A stretch of 64,000 bases of DNA from contig NZ_QGTM01000018.1 of the NCBI RefSeq assembly GCF_003182195.1, positions 1 through 64,000 of the forward strand. The letters are read 5' to 3'. This document shows, one piece after another, positions 1-8,280 of this stretch. A program made the translations under genes and the position numbers. The stretch is from Halomonas sp. A11-A (GTDB lineage: Bacteria > Pseudomonadota > Gammaproteobacteria > Pseudomonadales > Halomonadaceae). The notes under the pieces were generated by a model that worked only from the letters and a program-made list of their open reading frames with translations, ran no database searches and was not told where the DNA came from. Each line of letters begins with the position of its first letter. Positions within the stretch are counted from its first letter, which is position 1.

Positions 1-122
1 GGCGGCAGATGAAGTACGCATGGCTACCGTTGAGTGCCTATCTCTCATTTGACCACCTCAGCAAGGAGGTCTGTCGCCTACTCGACGGCTACGGGTCTGA
101 GCGCACGATAAATTTTGAATAG
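1..122 (+). mobile_element. C-terminal tail of a transposase, cut by the window edge
   Basis: An open frame enters from the left edge and ends at the TAG at 120-122. The readable tail is about 39 residues and contains WLPLSAYLSF, then HLSKEV, and ends GYGSERTINFE. This resembles from memory the C-terminal end of IS630-type DDE transposases, where a short helix-rich tail follows the catalytic domain. No catalytic residue lies in the window, so family assignment is tentative. The following 90 bases are AT-richer than the surrounding genome and contain no gene. Confidence 0.4.
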
Positions 123-229
123 CCACTTATCCGGGTCTTCCATGCCTCTCCCCTCGTCACTCACTAGTTATTATTGATTGTCAGGGTAGCTAATATTCCA
201 GCATCCCAAGTGATTGTTACAAAAAGATA

Positions 230-264
230 CGAAGCGGGCCCGCCTGTGGGGGCGGCCTTCTTCG
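230..264 (-). terminator. Probable terminator of sdaA
   Basis: Imperfect inverted repeat: GAAG-GGCCCGCC on one side and GGCGGCC-TTC on the other. On the minus strand it is followed by a run of five T (complement of aaaaa at 221-225). It lies just after the sdaA stop at 283. Confidence 0.5.
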
Positions 265-282
265 TCTGTAGCGCCGCTGGTC

Positions 283-1662
283 TCAGCACTCGATGGCGTT
301 GACGGCAAGCCCCCCCTTCGAGGTCTCCTTGTACTTCGCCTGCATGTCGGCGCCGGTGTCGCGCATGGTGCGGATCACCTTGTCCAGGGAGATGAAGTGC
401 TCACCGTCGCCGCGCAGCGCCATCTGGGCGGCGTTGATCGCCTTCACCGAGGCGATGGCGTTGCGCTCGATGCAGGGCACCTGAACGACCCCCCCCACCG
501 GGTCACAGGTCAGCCCCAGGTTGTGCTCCAGGCCGATCTCGGCGGCGTTCTCCACCTGGGCCACGCTGCCCCCCATCACCTCGGTGAGGCCGGCGGCGGC
601 CATAGCGCAGGCGGAACCCACCTCGCCCTGGCAGCCCACCTCGGCGCCGGAGATCGAGGCGTTCTTCTTGCACAGGATCCCCACCGCCCCGGCGGTGAGC
701 AGAAAGTTCACCACGTCGCGCTCGGAGGCCCCCTTCTGGAACTGCATGTAGTAGTGCAGCACCGCGGGGATGATGCCCGCCGCGCCGTTGGTGGGGGCGG
801 TGACCATGCGCCCGCCGGCGGCGTTCTCCTCGTTGACCGCCAGGGCGTAGAGGTTGACCCAGTCCATGGCCGACATGGTCGAGGCGATCAGCGAGTGGTC
901 GTCCTCGCTGGCCAGCATACGCTGGTAGAGGGCCTTGGCGCGGCGCTTGACGTTCAGCCCCCCCGGCAGCACGCCCTCGGCCTCCATGCCCTTCCGGACG
1001 CAGGCCTGCATGGCGGCCCAGATCGCAAGCAGGCCGTCGCGGATCTCCTCCTCGCTACGCCACGCCTTCTCGTTCTCCAGCATCAGCTCGCTGATGCGCA
1101 GGCCGCTCTCCCGGCACATGCGCATCAGGTCGTCGCCGGTCTGGAAGTCGTAGGGCAGCGCGGTGGTGTCGCTGTCGAGCTCGCCTCGCTCGGCCTGGGC
1201 CTCGTCGATGACGAAGCCGCCGCCCACCGAGTAGTAGGTGTTCTGGTAGAGCTCGCCGGCGTGGCCGTGGGCGATCAGGCGCATGGCGTTGGGGTGATGC
1301 GGCAGGCTCTCCTCGAGCAGTTGCATGTCGCGGGCCCACAGGAAGGGCACGCTGTGGCGGCCATCCAGCAGCAGTGCCTCGGACTCCTGCAGCTCCTCGA
1401 TGCAGGGCGCGATGATGGCGGGGTCGATGCGATCCGGCCGCTCGCCCATCAGCCCCATGATCACCGCGCGATCGGTGCCGTGGCCGATCCCGGTGGCGGA
1501 GAGCGAGCCGAAGAGCTGCACCTCGAGGCGCGCCACCCGCGTCAGCAGCTCCCGCGCCTTCAGCTCGTCGAGGAAGTCACAGGCGGCCCGCATGGGCCCC
1601 ACGGTGTGCGAGCTCGACGGCCCGACGCCGACCTTGAACAGGTCGAAGACGCTGATAGACAT
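283..1662 (-). CDS. sdaA: L-serine ammonia-lyase, single-chain iron-sulfur type
   Basis: Deaminates L-serine to pyruvate and ammonia with an oxygen-sensitive [4Fe-4S] cluster in the cytoplasm. The 459-residue length matches single-chain SdaA, with the beta domain first and the alpha domain second. The signature [12 protein letters not shown] is at residues 12-23. The C-terminal half carries the Cys residues expected for the cluster, in [20 protein letters not shown] and VPCIERN. It lies 123 bases downstream of gcvT on the same strand, so serine made from glycine could be fed directly to pyruvate. The ATG at 1662 begins [12 protein letters not shown], the usual family start. Confidence 0.96.
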   Translation of the reverse strand: MSISVFDLFKVGVGPSSSHTVGPMRAACDFLDELKARELLTRVARLEVQLFGSLSATGIGHGTDRAVIMGLMGERPDRIDPAIIAPCIEELQESEALLLDGRHSVPFLWARDMQLLEESLPHHPNAMRLIAHGHAGELYQNTYYSVGGGFVIDEAQAERGELDSDTTALPYDFQTGDDLMRMCRESGLRISELMLENEKAWRSEEEIRDGLLAIWAAMQACVRKGMEAEGVLPGGLNVKRRAKALYQRMLASEDDHSLIASTMSAMDWVNLYALAVNEENAAGGRMVTAPTNGAAGIIPAVLHYYMQFQKGASERDVVNFLLTAGAVGILCKKNASISGAEVGCQGEVGSACAMAAAGLTEVMGGSVAQVENAAEIGLEHNLGLTCDPVGGVVQVPCIERNAIASVKAINAAQMALRGDGEHFISLDKVIRTMRDTGADMQAKYKETSKGGLAVNAIEC

Positions 1663-1785
1663 GTTGCACCACCCTGGGCTACCTGCCGCCCTGTTGTTGT
1701 TGACTGAACGCTTAAGTGAACGGTTGATGGAAGGGCTGATCGAGCCGTCGAGGGTCGCCCCACCCTGACAGCATAGGCAGCCTCT

Positions 1786-2898
1786 CTAGCCGCGGTAGTA
1801 CCCCGGTGCGACGAAGGGCGTCTTGCTGACCACCATCGGTAGACGCTTGCCGCGCACCTCGGCGAAGACCGTGGTGCCGACCTCGGCCAGCGCCACCGGC
1901 ACATAGCCCAGGGCCACCGGCTTGCCCACGCTGGGGCCGAAGCCGCCGGAGGTGACGATGCCGATCAGGTTGCCCTCGGCGTCGTAGAGCTCGGTGCCCT
2001 CGCGCACCGGGGCGCGCCCTTCGCCGAGCAGGCCGACCCGCTTGCGGCTGTGGTCCTTGGCCTCCACCTGGTGGAGGATCGTCTCGGCGCCGGGGAAGCC
2101 GCCGGGGCGCTCGCCGCCATGGCGACGCGGCTTGCCGATGGCCCAGATCAGGCCGGCCTCGACGGGCGTGGTGGTGGTGTCGATATCGTGGCCGTAGAGG
2201 CAGAGCCCCGCCTCCAGGCGCAGGGAATCGCGGGCGCCCAGGCCGATCGCCTCCACCTCAGGCTCCGCCAGCAGGCGGCGGGCCAGCGCCTCGCTCTGCT
2301 CGGCGGCGACCGAGATCTCGAAGCCATCCTCGCCGGTGTAGCCGCTGCGGCTGACCCAGACCGGGATGCCCGCGATCTCGAAGCGACCGTGCTGCATGAA
2401 GATCATCTCGCAGGCCGCCGGGCAGAGCCGCTGCATGACCGTGGCGGCCTGCGGCCCCTGCAGGGCGATCAGCCCCCGGTCCAGCACCTCGATCTCGTGA
2501 CCCTCGGGCAGGTGCGCGCGTAGGTGGGCGATGTCCTGCGCCTTGCAGGCGGCGTTGACCACCAGGTAGAGGTGATCGCCGGCGTTGACCACCATCAGGT
2601 CGTCGAGGATCCCGCCCGCCTCGTTGGTGAACAGCGCATAGCGCTGCATCCCCTCGGGCAGCCCGAGAAGGTCCGCCGGCACCAGGGTCTCCAGCGCCTC
2701 GGCCGGCGCGGGGCCGCGCAGCAGCAGCTGGCCCATGTGGGAGACGTCGAACAGGCCACAGGCGGCACGGGTATGCTCGTGCTCTTTCTTCACGCCCAGC
2801 GGGTACTGCACCGGCATCTCGTAGCCGGCGAAGGGCACCATCCTGGCGCCCAGTTCCACATGGAGGTCATGGAGGGGGGTACGGTTCAGCTGGCTCAT
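1786..2898 (-). CDS. gcvT: Glycine cleavage system T protein (aminomethyltransferase)
   Basis: Transfers the aminomethyl carbon from lipoyl-H protein to tetrahydrofolate, releasing ammonia. The 370 residues match the family length. The N-terminal folate-binding domain shows PFAGYEMPVQYP and FDVSHMGQ, the middle has SGYTGEDGFEI, and the start of the C-terminal part has DSLRLEAGLCLYGHDID. gcvP and gcvH are not in the window. sdaA follows in the same direction, a pairing also known in Pseudomonas gcv clusters. Two matching palindromes lie 96 to 214 bases upstream and are candidate operators. The start at 2898 gives MSQLNRTPLHDLH, typical for the family. Confidence 0.96.
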   Translation of the reverse strand: MSQLNRTPLHDLHVELGARMVPFAGYEMPVQYPLGVKKEHEHTRAACGLFDVSHMGQLLLRGPAPAEALETLVPADLLGLPEGMQRYALFTNEAGGILDDLMVVNAGDHLYLVVNAACKAQDIAHLRAHLPEGHEIEVLDRGLIALQGPQAATVMQRLCPAACEMIFMQHGRFEIAGIPVWVSRSGYTGEDGFEISVAAEQSEALARRLLAEPEVEAIGLGARDSLRLEAGLCLYGHDIDTTTTPVEAGLIWAIGKPRRHGGERPGGFPGAETILHQVEAKDHSRKRVGLLGEGRAPVREGTELYDAEGNLIGIVTSGGFGPSVGKPVALGYVPVALAEVGTTVFAEVRGKRLPMVVSKTPFVAPGYYRG

Positions 2899-2993
2899 CG
2901 CGGCGGCCTCTTACAAGCGATAATGGCATTCGACCCGGCCCCATGGCTGAGTGCCGGACCGACTCGGTTTCGAATGGGTCAAGAGTAGACCAT

Positions 2994-3009
2994 GTTTCCT
3001 ATTGGAAAC
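2994..3009. promoter_or_regulatory. Palindromic operator candidate, proximal copy (gcvT)
   Basis: GTTTCC-TATT-GGAAAC: two perfect 6-base arms around 4 bases. It sits 96 bases upstream of the gcvT start and shares both arms with the copy at 3097-3112. A weaker third copy, GTTTCG-AATG-GGTCAA, may lie at 2967-2982. Confidence 0.5.
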
Positions 3010-3096
3010 AATGGGCGCAAGGAGAGAATCGCGTTCGTAGCGCCATGGCCACACTCGCCAGGCTTACGGAACATTTGCCGGCCGGCGGGAGAACGG

Positions 3097-3112
3097 GTTT
3101 CCCATGGGAAAC
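3097..3112. promoter_or_regulatory. Palindromic operator candidate, distal copy (gcvT)
   Basis: GTTTCC-CATG-GGAAAC: a fully symmetric 16-base palindrome with the same arms as the copy at 2994-3009. The centres are 103 bases apart, close to ten helical turns, which would suit a looping repressor or activator. The binding protein is not identified here. Confidence 0.5.
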
Positions 3113-3139
3113 ATGGGGCGACCGACATACCGCCGCGGG

Positions 3140-3384
3140 TTAGCCGCCGTCTGTCCCCTTGACGAGGGGCGCCATGCCCAGGCGCTCCACGCCGGGCAGT
3201 TTGAGGGCCGGACGACGCAGGTCGAGGCCCAGGGCCAGCCCCAGCAGGTTCAGCTCCACCCCCTCGTCGAGGCCCAGTGCCGGCCCGTCGCCACCTCCTC
3301 GCTGGCCAGCATCCACAGCGGCCCCGCCAGCAGCAGTGAAAGCATCAGCACCAGCCCGACCAGCAGACGCCACAGCACCCCCAT
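3140..3384 (-). pseudogene. Small membrane-anchored protein gene, split by a frameshift
   Basis: A well-formed start (ATG at 3384 preceded by AAGGGGAGGGG) opens a frame reading MGVLWRLLVG, then a hydrophobic segment VLMLSLLLAGPLWML. That frame stops at 3250. The neighbouring frame then stays open to the TAA at 3140-3142 and reads VELNLLGLALGLDLRRP and LPGVERLGMAPLV, which looks like coding sequence. Joining the two by a -1 shift, for instance at the five-base C run (plus strand 3261-3265), gives one protein of about 81 residues. It could be a real mutation or a homopolymer sequencing error. I do not recognise the family. Confidence 0.45.
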
Positions 3385-3461
3385 CGCACCCCTCCCCTTG
3401 AATACGCCCACGGTTACCCGCATCTTCAGTGCGAATCCACTCTGACCCGGGAACCCCCACC

Positions 3462-4394
3462 ATGCCCATCGTCGACCCGCGCACCGGCGAGCCCCTCGCC
3501 GCCGACACACCCTCCGGCACCAGCGATCCTGCCCCCGCCGGCGATGCCCCCGAGGTAATCGTCGACGCCGACGCCGGCAATATCCAGCAGCTGCTGGAGC
3601 TCTCTATGCAGGTGCCGGTACTGCTCGACTGCTGGGCCCCCTGGTGCGAGCCCTGCAAGAACCTGATGCCGATACTGGAGAAGCTGGCCCGCGAATACCG
3701 CGGCGCCTTCATCCTGGCCAAGCTCAACATCGACGAGAACCAGGAGATCGCCGCCCAGCTCGGCGTGCGCTCGGTGCCCGACGTCAAGCTGATCAGCCAG
3801 GGCGGCCTGGTCGACCACTTCCAGGGCGCGCTGCCCGAGAAGCAGGTCCGCGAGTGGCTGGGCCGCTACTTCCCGGCCCCCGAGGACGCCCCAGCCAGCC
3901 CCGAGGAGCAGGCCGCCGAGGCCCTGGCCGCCGGCGATGCCGCCACCGCCCGCGCCCTCTACGAGGAGCTGGTGCAGCAGAACCCCCAGCACTACCCCTT
4001 CCAGGTGGAGCTGGCCCGGGCCCTGGTGGCCGAGGGGCGCGCCGCCGACGCCCGCGCACTGCTCGACAACCTGCCCCCGGAGGAGCGCGACGCCGCCCCG
4101 GCCCGGGGTGTGCGCGCCAGCATCGAGTTCAGCGAGGAGGCCCCCGACGCCGAGGCGCTGGCCGCCCTGGGCGAGCGCGACGACAGCGAGGCCCAGTACC
4201 TGCTCGCCCTGCGCCGGGTGGCCGACGGCGACTACGAGGCGGGCCTCGATGCCCTGCTGGCGCTGATGAAGGCCGACCGCGCCTGGGGCGATGACGCCGC
4301 CCGCAAGACCCTGCTGCGGGTCTTCGACGCCCTGGGGGCCGACCACCCGCTGACGGTCACCTACCGCCGCAAGCTGTTCGCCCTGCTCTACTGA
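3462..4394 (+). CDS. ybbN: CnoX/YbbN-type thioredoxin-domain co-chaperone
   Basis: The 310-residue protein has an N-terminal low-complexity stretch, a thioredoxin domain (about residues 35-135) and a C-terminal TPR-like helical region (LAAGDAATARALYEELV, LARALVAEGRAADARALL). This is the layout of E. coli YbbN (CnoX), a chaperone-linked protein that protects clients under oxidative stress. The active site WAPWCEPCK keeps both cysteines, unlike the SxxC form in E. coli, so it may retain redox activity. I chose ATG 3462 over an upstream in-frame GTG at 3429, which would only add an unconserved leader. It converges on the aminotransferase gene with a 1-base gap. Confidence 0.88.
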   Translation: MPIVDPRTGEPLAADTPSGTSDPAPAGDAPEVIVDADAGNIQQLLELSMQVPVLLDCWAPWCEPCKNLMPILEKLAREYRGAFILAKLNIDENQEIAAQLGVRSVPDVKLISQGGLVDHFQGALPEKQVREWLGRYFPAPEDAPASPEEQAAEALAAGDAATARALYEELVQQNPQHYPFQVELARALVAEGRAADARALLDNLPPEERDAAPARGVRASIEFSEEAPDAEALAALGERDDSEAQYLLALRRVADGDYEAGLDALLALMKADRAWGDDAARKTLLRVFDALGADHPLTVTYRRKLFALLY

Positions 4395-4395
4395 G

Positions 4396-5580
4396 TCATC
4401 CGCCCAGCACCCCGTCCAGGCGTGCCAGGGCGGCCTCGAGCTGGGTCGCCGTGGTGCCGAAGTTGAGCCGCGCGAACCCCGGCATGCCGAAGTCGGCGCC
4501 GTCCGAGAGCGCCACCCCGGCGCGCTCGAGCAGCGCCTGCTGGGGCGACTCGCTGCCGGCCAGGGCCGGTGCCTGGCGCAGGTCGAGCCAGGCCAGGTAG
4601 GTGGACTCGGGCGCGCTCATCGTGACCCCCGGCCAGCGGGCCACCCGCTCGACGAGCGCCTGCCGGTGGCCCCGCAGCACCTCGAGCAGCGCCTGGCGCC
4701 AGGGCTCGCCCTGACCGTAGGCGGCCTCCGCGGCCACCAGCCCCAGCACGTTTCCGTCCGGCACGAGCCCCTTGATCGCCGCGGCGAAGCGCCGGCGCAG
4801 GACGGCATCGGGGATCACCGCGCAGGCGGTGGTCAGGCCCGCCAGGTTGAAGGTCTTGGAGGGGGCCCAGAGGGTCAGGGTGCGCGCGGCCAGCTCGGGG
4901 AAGGCCGCCGCCAGCGGCACGTGCCGGGCGCCCTCGTCCAGCAGCAGATCGCAGTGCAGCTCGTCGGAGACCACGTACAGGTCGTGGCGCATCACCAGCT
5001 CGGCCAGGCCGGCGAGCTCGTCGCGGGCCCAGACCCGCCCGGTGGGGTTGTGGGGATGGCACCAGAGCAGCAACCGGGTACGCGGGGTGATTGCCGCCGC
5101 GAGCGCCGCGAGGTCTAGCCGCCAGGGCTCGCCCGGGGCCACGGGTTCGGCCATCGCCGCCTGCTGGGGCAGGCGCCCCGTGCGCTCGGCCACCTGCAGG
5201 AAGGGCGGATAGATGGGCGTCACGGTCAGCACCCCGTCGCCCGGCTCGGTCAGCGCCAGGCTGGCCAGGTGAAGCGCCGGCACCACCCCGGGCAGCCACA
5301 GCTGCCAGTCGGGCTCGATGGACCAGCCATAGTGGCGCTCGCTCCAGGCGCAGAGAGTCTCGCGCAGGGAGGCCGGCACCAGGCCATAGCCGAACACCCC
5401 GTGGTCCACCCGGGCGCGCAGCGCCTCGAGCACCGCCGGGGGCGAGACGAAGTCCATATCGGCGACCCACAGCGGCAGCACCTCGTCGTCGTAACGGTGC
5501 CACTTCTGGGACGGCCAGTCGGACGAACGCTCGCCTGACGGGTGCCGCCGCTCCACGGGCGTGGCAAAATCGAAGTCCAT
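4396..5580 (-). CDS. patB: MalY/PatB-type aminotransferase, probable C-S lyase
   Basis: Fold type I PLP enzyme of 394 residues in the MalY/PatB branch, whose members cleave cystathionine and other cysteine thioethers by beta-elimination. Marks of the family are the N-terminal SQKWHRYDDEVLPLWVADMDF, the cofactor-contacting CHPHNPTGRVW, and the PLP-lysine motif APSKTFNLAGL. The start at 5580 gives MDFDFATPVERR. Substrate preference (cystathionine or a cysteine conjugate) cannot be read from sequence. It overlaps nothing and shares no operon with ybbN, which is convergent. Confidence 0.9.
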   Translation of the reverse strand: MDFDFATPVERRHPSGERSSDWPSQKWHRYDDEVLPLWVADMDFVSPPAVLEALRARVDHGVFGYGLVPASLRETLCAWSERHYGWSIEPDWQLWLPGVVPALHLASLALTEPGDGVLTVTPIYPPFLQVAERTGRLPQQAAMAEPVAPGEPWRLDLAALAAAITPRTRLLLWCHPHNPTGRVWARDELAGLAELVMRHDLYVVSDELHCDLLLDEGARHVPLAAAFPELAARTLTLWAPSKTFNLAGLTTACAVIPDAVLRRRFAAAIKGLVPDGNVLGLVAAEAAYGQGEPWRQALLEVLRGHRQALVERVARWPGVTMSAPESTYLAWLDLRQAPALAGSESPQQALLERAGVALSDGADFGMPGFARLNFGTTATQLEAALARLDGVLGG

Positions 5581-5627
5581 GTCTCACTCCTTACACTTCA
5601 GGGCCCTGCAATGATCAGGACGATGCC

Positions 5628-6074
5628 ATGACCAGCACGATGCCCCAGGACGGCTTCTATGCCAAGGTACGCCGCGGCCTGCCTGCACTGATCGACCAGT
5701 GGCGCACCCTGGGCCAGGGCGACACCGACCGCCTGGCGCTGATCCTCGCCGAGACCGCACGGGTCGCCAGGCTGGGCCAGCCGGAGGCCACGCCGGACGG
5801 GGCCACCCTGGTGGCCTGGACCAAGCCGGAGGCGGGTGACGAGATCCCGCTGTGGGCGGCGCGTACCGCCACCTTCCTGCTGATGCAGATGCCTGCCCGA
5901 CCGCTGCCCGGGAGCAACGACGAGGCCTGCGCCTGGGCCTACTGCTGGCTGCGCAACCGGGACTTCACCGACCACGAGAGCGCCGAGGCCGCCCTGCCGG
6001 ACCACCTGCGCGAGCCCCTGGCCACCGCCATCAAGGCCGCCTGGCACGACCGCCAGGGCCTGAGGCTCATCTAG
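5628..6074 (+). CDS. Hypothetical protein, 148 residues
   Basis: A soluble protein rich in Trp, Ala and Leu, with no signal peptide or membrane segment. It begins MTSTMPQDGFYAKVRRGLPAL and ends AAWHDRQGLRLI. The ATG at 5628 is preceded by CAGGA with seven bases of spacing. A second in-frame ATG at 5640 is possible. It lies divergent from patB and 34 bases ahead of the membrane protein gene at 6109, so the two may be co-transcribed. I do not recognise the family. Confidence 0.72.
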   Translation: MTSTMPQDGFYAKVRRGLPALIDQWRTLGQGDTDRLALILAETARVARLGQPEATPDGATLVAWTKPEAGDEIPLWAARTATFLLMQMPARPLPGSNDEACAWAYCWLRNRDFTDHESAEAALPDHLREPLATAIKAAWHDRQGLRLI

Positions 6075-6108
6075 CCGACCGGCCCCTTCATAACGACAAG
6101 GAAACCCC

Positions 6109-6921
6109 ATGGACGTCCCCCTGAGCTGGCAGCTTGCCAAGCTTCTGGTCTCGATCGGCATGGTGCTGGGCCTCGGCGCCATCGCCGTGCGCGTCAGCCC
6201 CCGGGTAGCCGGCCTGCTGGCCGGCTACCCCCTGGGCACCGCCATCGCGCTCTTCTTCATCGGCCTGGAGCTCTCCACGGGCTTCGCCGCCGAGAGCGCG
6301 GTGCATACCCTGGCCGGCTTCACCGCCACCCTGGCACTCGGCGGCGGCTACCTGCTGGCCGGCCGCCGCCCGGGCCTGCCCGGCGTGCTGACCGGCACTG
6401 CGGCGGGCCTGGCCGCCTTCCTGGCGGTGAGCCTGCTGCTCACCCGGGTGGAGTTCGACCGCCTCACCGGCACCCTCACCACCCTGGCGGCCATCGCGCT
6501 GTTCACCTGGCTCTACCGGCGGGTGCCGGACAGTCCCGCGCGCCCCGCCGGACGCTTCTCCTGGGCGGCGCTGGGGGTGCGCGCCCTGCTCGCCGCCGCG
6601 ATCATCTTCGTGATTACCGGCCTCGCCCACGTCCTGCCGGCGGCCTGGGCAGGCGTCATGGCGGCCTTCCCGGTGACCATGTTCCCCTTCCTGGTGATCC
6701 TGCACCTGACCCACGGGCCCGGCCCGGTGGCCACGGTGATCAAGCACTACCCGGCGGGGCTCGGCTCGCTGCTCAGCTATACCCTCTGCGTCTCCCTGGC
6801 CTACCCGGCACTGGGGCTTGGCCTGGGCACCCTGGCCGGCTTCACCGTGGCCACCCTCTGGCTGCTAGGCTGGACCCGGCTGCAGGCGTGGCAGCAGGGC
6901 AGGCGCACCGCCCGAGCTTGA
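6109..6921 (+). CDS. Multi-pass inner membrane protein with an internal repeat (GlpM/DUF3147-like)
   Basis: The 270-residue protein is almost entirely hydrophobic, with about eight to ten predicted membrane segments and short basic loops (AGRRPG, YRRVP). Two parts look related: PRVAGLLAGYPLGTAIALFF near residue 32 and PAAWAGVMAAFPVTMFPFLV near residue 182, each followed by a Gly-rich pair of helices. Small GlpM/DUF3147 membrane proteins have a similar AG-x-x-(F/Y)P core, so this may be a duplicated form. A good ribosome site (ACAAGGAAA) precedes the ATG. Function unknown. Confidence 0.75.
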   Translation: MDVPLSWQLAKLLVSIGMVLGLGAIAVRVSPRVAGLLAGYPLGTAIALFFIGLELSTGFAAESAVHTLAGFTATLALGGGYLLAGRRPGLPGVLTGTAAGLAAFLAVSLLLTRVEFDRLTGTLTTLAAIALFTWLYRRVPDSPARPAGRFSWAALGVRALLAAAIIFVITGLAHVLPAAWAGVMAAFPVTMFPFLVILHLTHGPGPVATVIKHYPAGLGSLLSYTLCVSLAYPALGLGLGTLAGFTVATLWLLGWTRLQAWQQGRRTARA

Positions 6922-6995
6922 CCGAGCGCTTGCTTGGGGCAAAGCTGTCCTGCCCGGATCACGACAGCTGAATCACTACAAAAAGGAGCGCCGCC

Positions 6996-7403
6996 ATGTT
7001 CACCCGCACCGTCGAGCCCGCCTTCTACGACACCGATGCCCTGGGCCATATCAACAACACCCGGCTGCCGGCCTGGTTCGAGCTGGCCCGCAACGACCTC
7101 TTCCGCCTCTTCACCCCGGACCTCGACCCGCGCCAGTGGCGCCTGATCATGGCCCGCATGGAGGTGGAGTACCTCGCCGAGCTCCAGTACGGCAGCGAGA
7201 TCGAGATCCGCACCTACGTCTCGCGGCTCGGCAACAGCTCCTTCACGGTGACCCAGGAGGCCCACCAGGAGGGGCAGATGACCAACATTGGCCGCACCGT
7301 GATGGTCCACTTCGACCACCAGAGCAAGAAGGCCGTGCCCATCGAGGGGACGCTGCGCGCGGCGCTGGAAGCCCACGTGCGGGAGGAGCCGGTGGCCACA
7401 TGA
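6996..7403 (+). CDS. Hotdog-fold acyl-CoA thioesterase, YbgC/4HBT type
   Basis: Small 135-residue hotdog protein. The 4HBT signature YDTDALGHINNTRLPAWFE is at residues 10-28, with the catalytic Asp in the DTDALGH stretch. EYLAELQYGSEIEI and the later VMVHFDHQSKKAVPI fit the second half of the fold. Such enzymes hydrolyse acyl-CoA thioesters, and the acyl chain preference is not clear. AAAAAGGAGCG precedes the start. Its stop overlaps the next start as ATGA, so it is translationally coupled to ybaK. Confidence 0.88.
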   Translation: MFTRTVEPAFYDTDALGHINNTRLPAWFELARNDLFRLFTPDLDPRQWRLIMARMEVEYLAELQYGSEIEIRTYVSRLGNSSFTVTQEAHQEGQMTNIGRTVMVHFDHQSKKAVPIEGTLRAALEAHVREEPVAT

Positions 7404-7870
7404 CCCCTGCCGTCAAGCAGCTCGAGCGGGCCGGCGTGGCCTTTACCCTGGCAGAGTACGCGCACGACCCGCGCACCCCCGCCTACGGCGAGGAGGCGGC
7501 GCGGGCGCTGGGGCTCTCCCCCGACGAGGTGTTCAAGACCCTGCTCGTGAAACTCGACGACGGCCGCCTGGCGGTAGCCATCGTGCCGGTTGCGGGCCAG
7601 CTCGACCTCAAGGCGCTGGCTCGCGCCGCCGGCGCCCGCCGGGCCGCCATGGCCGAGCCTGAGGCGGCCCAGCGTGCCACCGGCTACGTGGTCGGCGGCA
7701 TCAGCCCGCTGGGGCAGAAGCGCCGCCTGGCCACCTTCCTGGACGAAAGCGCCGCGGCGCTGCCGGCGATCCACGTCAGCGGCGGCCGGCGCGGGCTGGA
7801 GATCCGCCTGGCCCCCGCCGACCTGGTGCGCCTCACCGGCGCCAGGCTGGCCCCGCTCGCCAGAGGCTGA
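7400..7870 (+). CDS. ybaK: YbaK-type aminoacyl-tRNA editing domain (probable Cys-tRNA(Pro) deacylase)
   Basis: Free-standing homologue of the prolyl-tRNA synthetase editing domain, 156 residues. Members hydrolyse mischarged Cys-tRNA(Pro). Visible motifs are FKTLLVKLDDGRLAVAIVPV with the conserved Lys, ATGYVVGGISPLGQKRRL, and the C-terminal HVSGGRRGLEIRLAP. The ATG at 7400 overlaps the thioesterase stop by four bases. The length and motif order match YbaK closely. Confidence 0.92.
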   Translation: MTPAVKQLERAGVAFTLAEYAHDPRTPAYGEEAARALGLSPDEVFKTLLVKLDDGRLAVAIVPVAGQLDLKALARAAGARRAAMAEPEAAQRATGYVVGGISPLGQKRRLATFLDESAAALPAIHVSGGRRGLEIRLAPADLVRLTGARLAPLARG

Positions 7871-7953
7871 CGCGGCGAGCCAAACGGCGTGTCATGCTGT
7901 CCCAATCACATGGCCGGCTCGGCCGACACCCGCCCCCCCGACAGGAGGTGATC

Positions 7954-8280
7954 ATGGCCATCCGCTACGACCTCTGGCTGGACCCCGACAACGTCGCCCG
8001 GCACCGCGCCGTTGAGGCGGACCTGCTCCGCTACTTCGTCGAGCGCTTCGCCGACTATCCCCACATCCGCTTGTTCGGCGCCGATCCCTACGATTATGAT
8101 GCCCCGTTCAATCGGCTCTACCACGTGCTGATGGCCCGGGCCGCAGACTACTGCGAGCGGGAGTGGCGCTATACGCCCACCCCCGAGCAGCTCAACCGCG
8201 CCTTCTTCCTGGCCGTCGGCCAGTCCAACAAGTTTCTACGGGACCCCGACGATGGTGATCCGCACCGATCAGACTCCTGA
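7954..8280 (+). CDS. Hypothetical protein, 108 residues
   Basis: Starts at the ATG at 7954, seven bases after a very strong ribosome site (ACAGGAGGTGATC). An in-frame upstream ATG at 7894 lacks such a site and was not used. The protein is acidic and aromatic-rich (IRLFGADPYDYDAPFNRLYH) with no membrane segment. Its end overlaps the start of the DUF501 gene by 29 bases, which implies co-translation. No family recognised. Confidence 0.7.
   Translation: MAIRYDLWLDPDNVARHRAVEADLLRYFVERFADYPHIRLFGADPYDYDAPFNRLYHVLMARAADYCEREWRYTPTPEQLNRAFFLAVGQSNKFLRDPDDGDPHRSDS

Noticed and set aside
2899..3139. Glycine riboswitch ahead of gcvT
   Set aside because: I looked for the paired aptamer pattern on the minus strand and did not see it; the palindromes are a better explanation for regulation.
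3429..3461. Earlier GTG start for ybbN
   Set aside because: Adds 11 unconserved residues; the ATG at 3462 gives the expected N-terminus.
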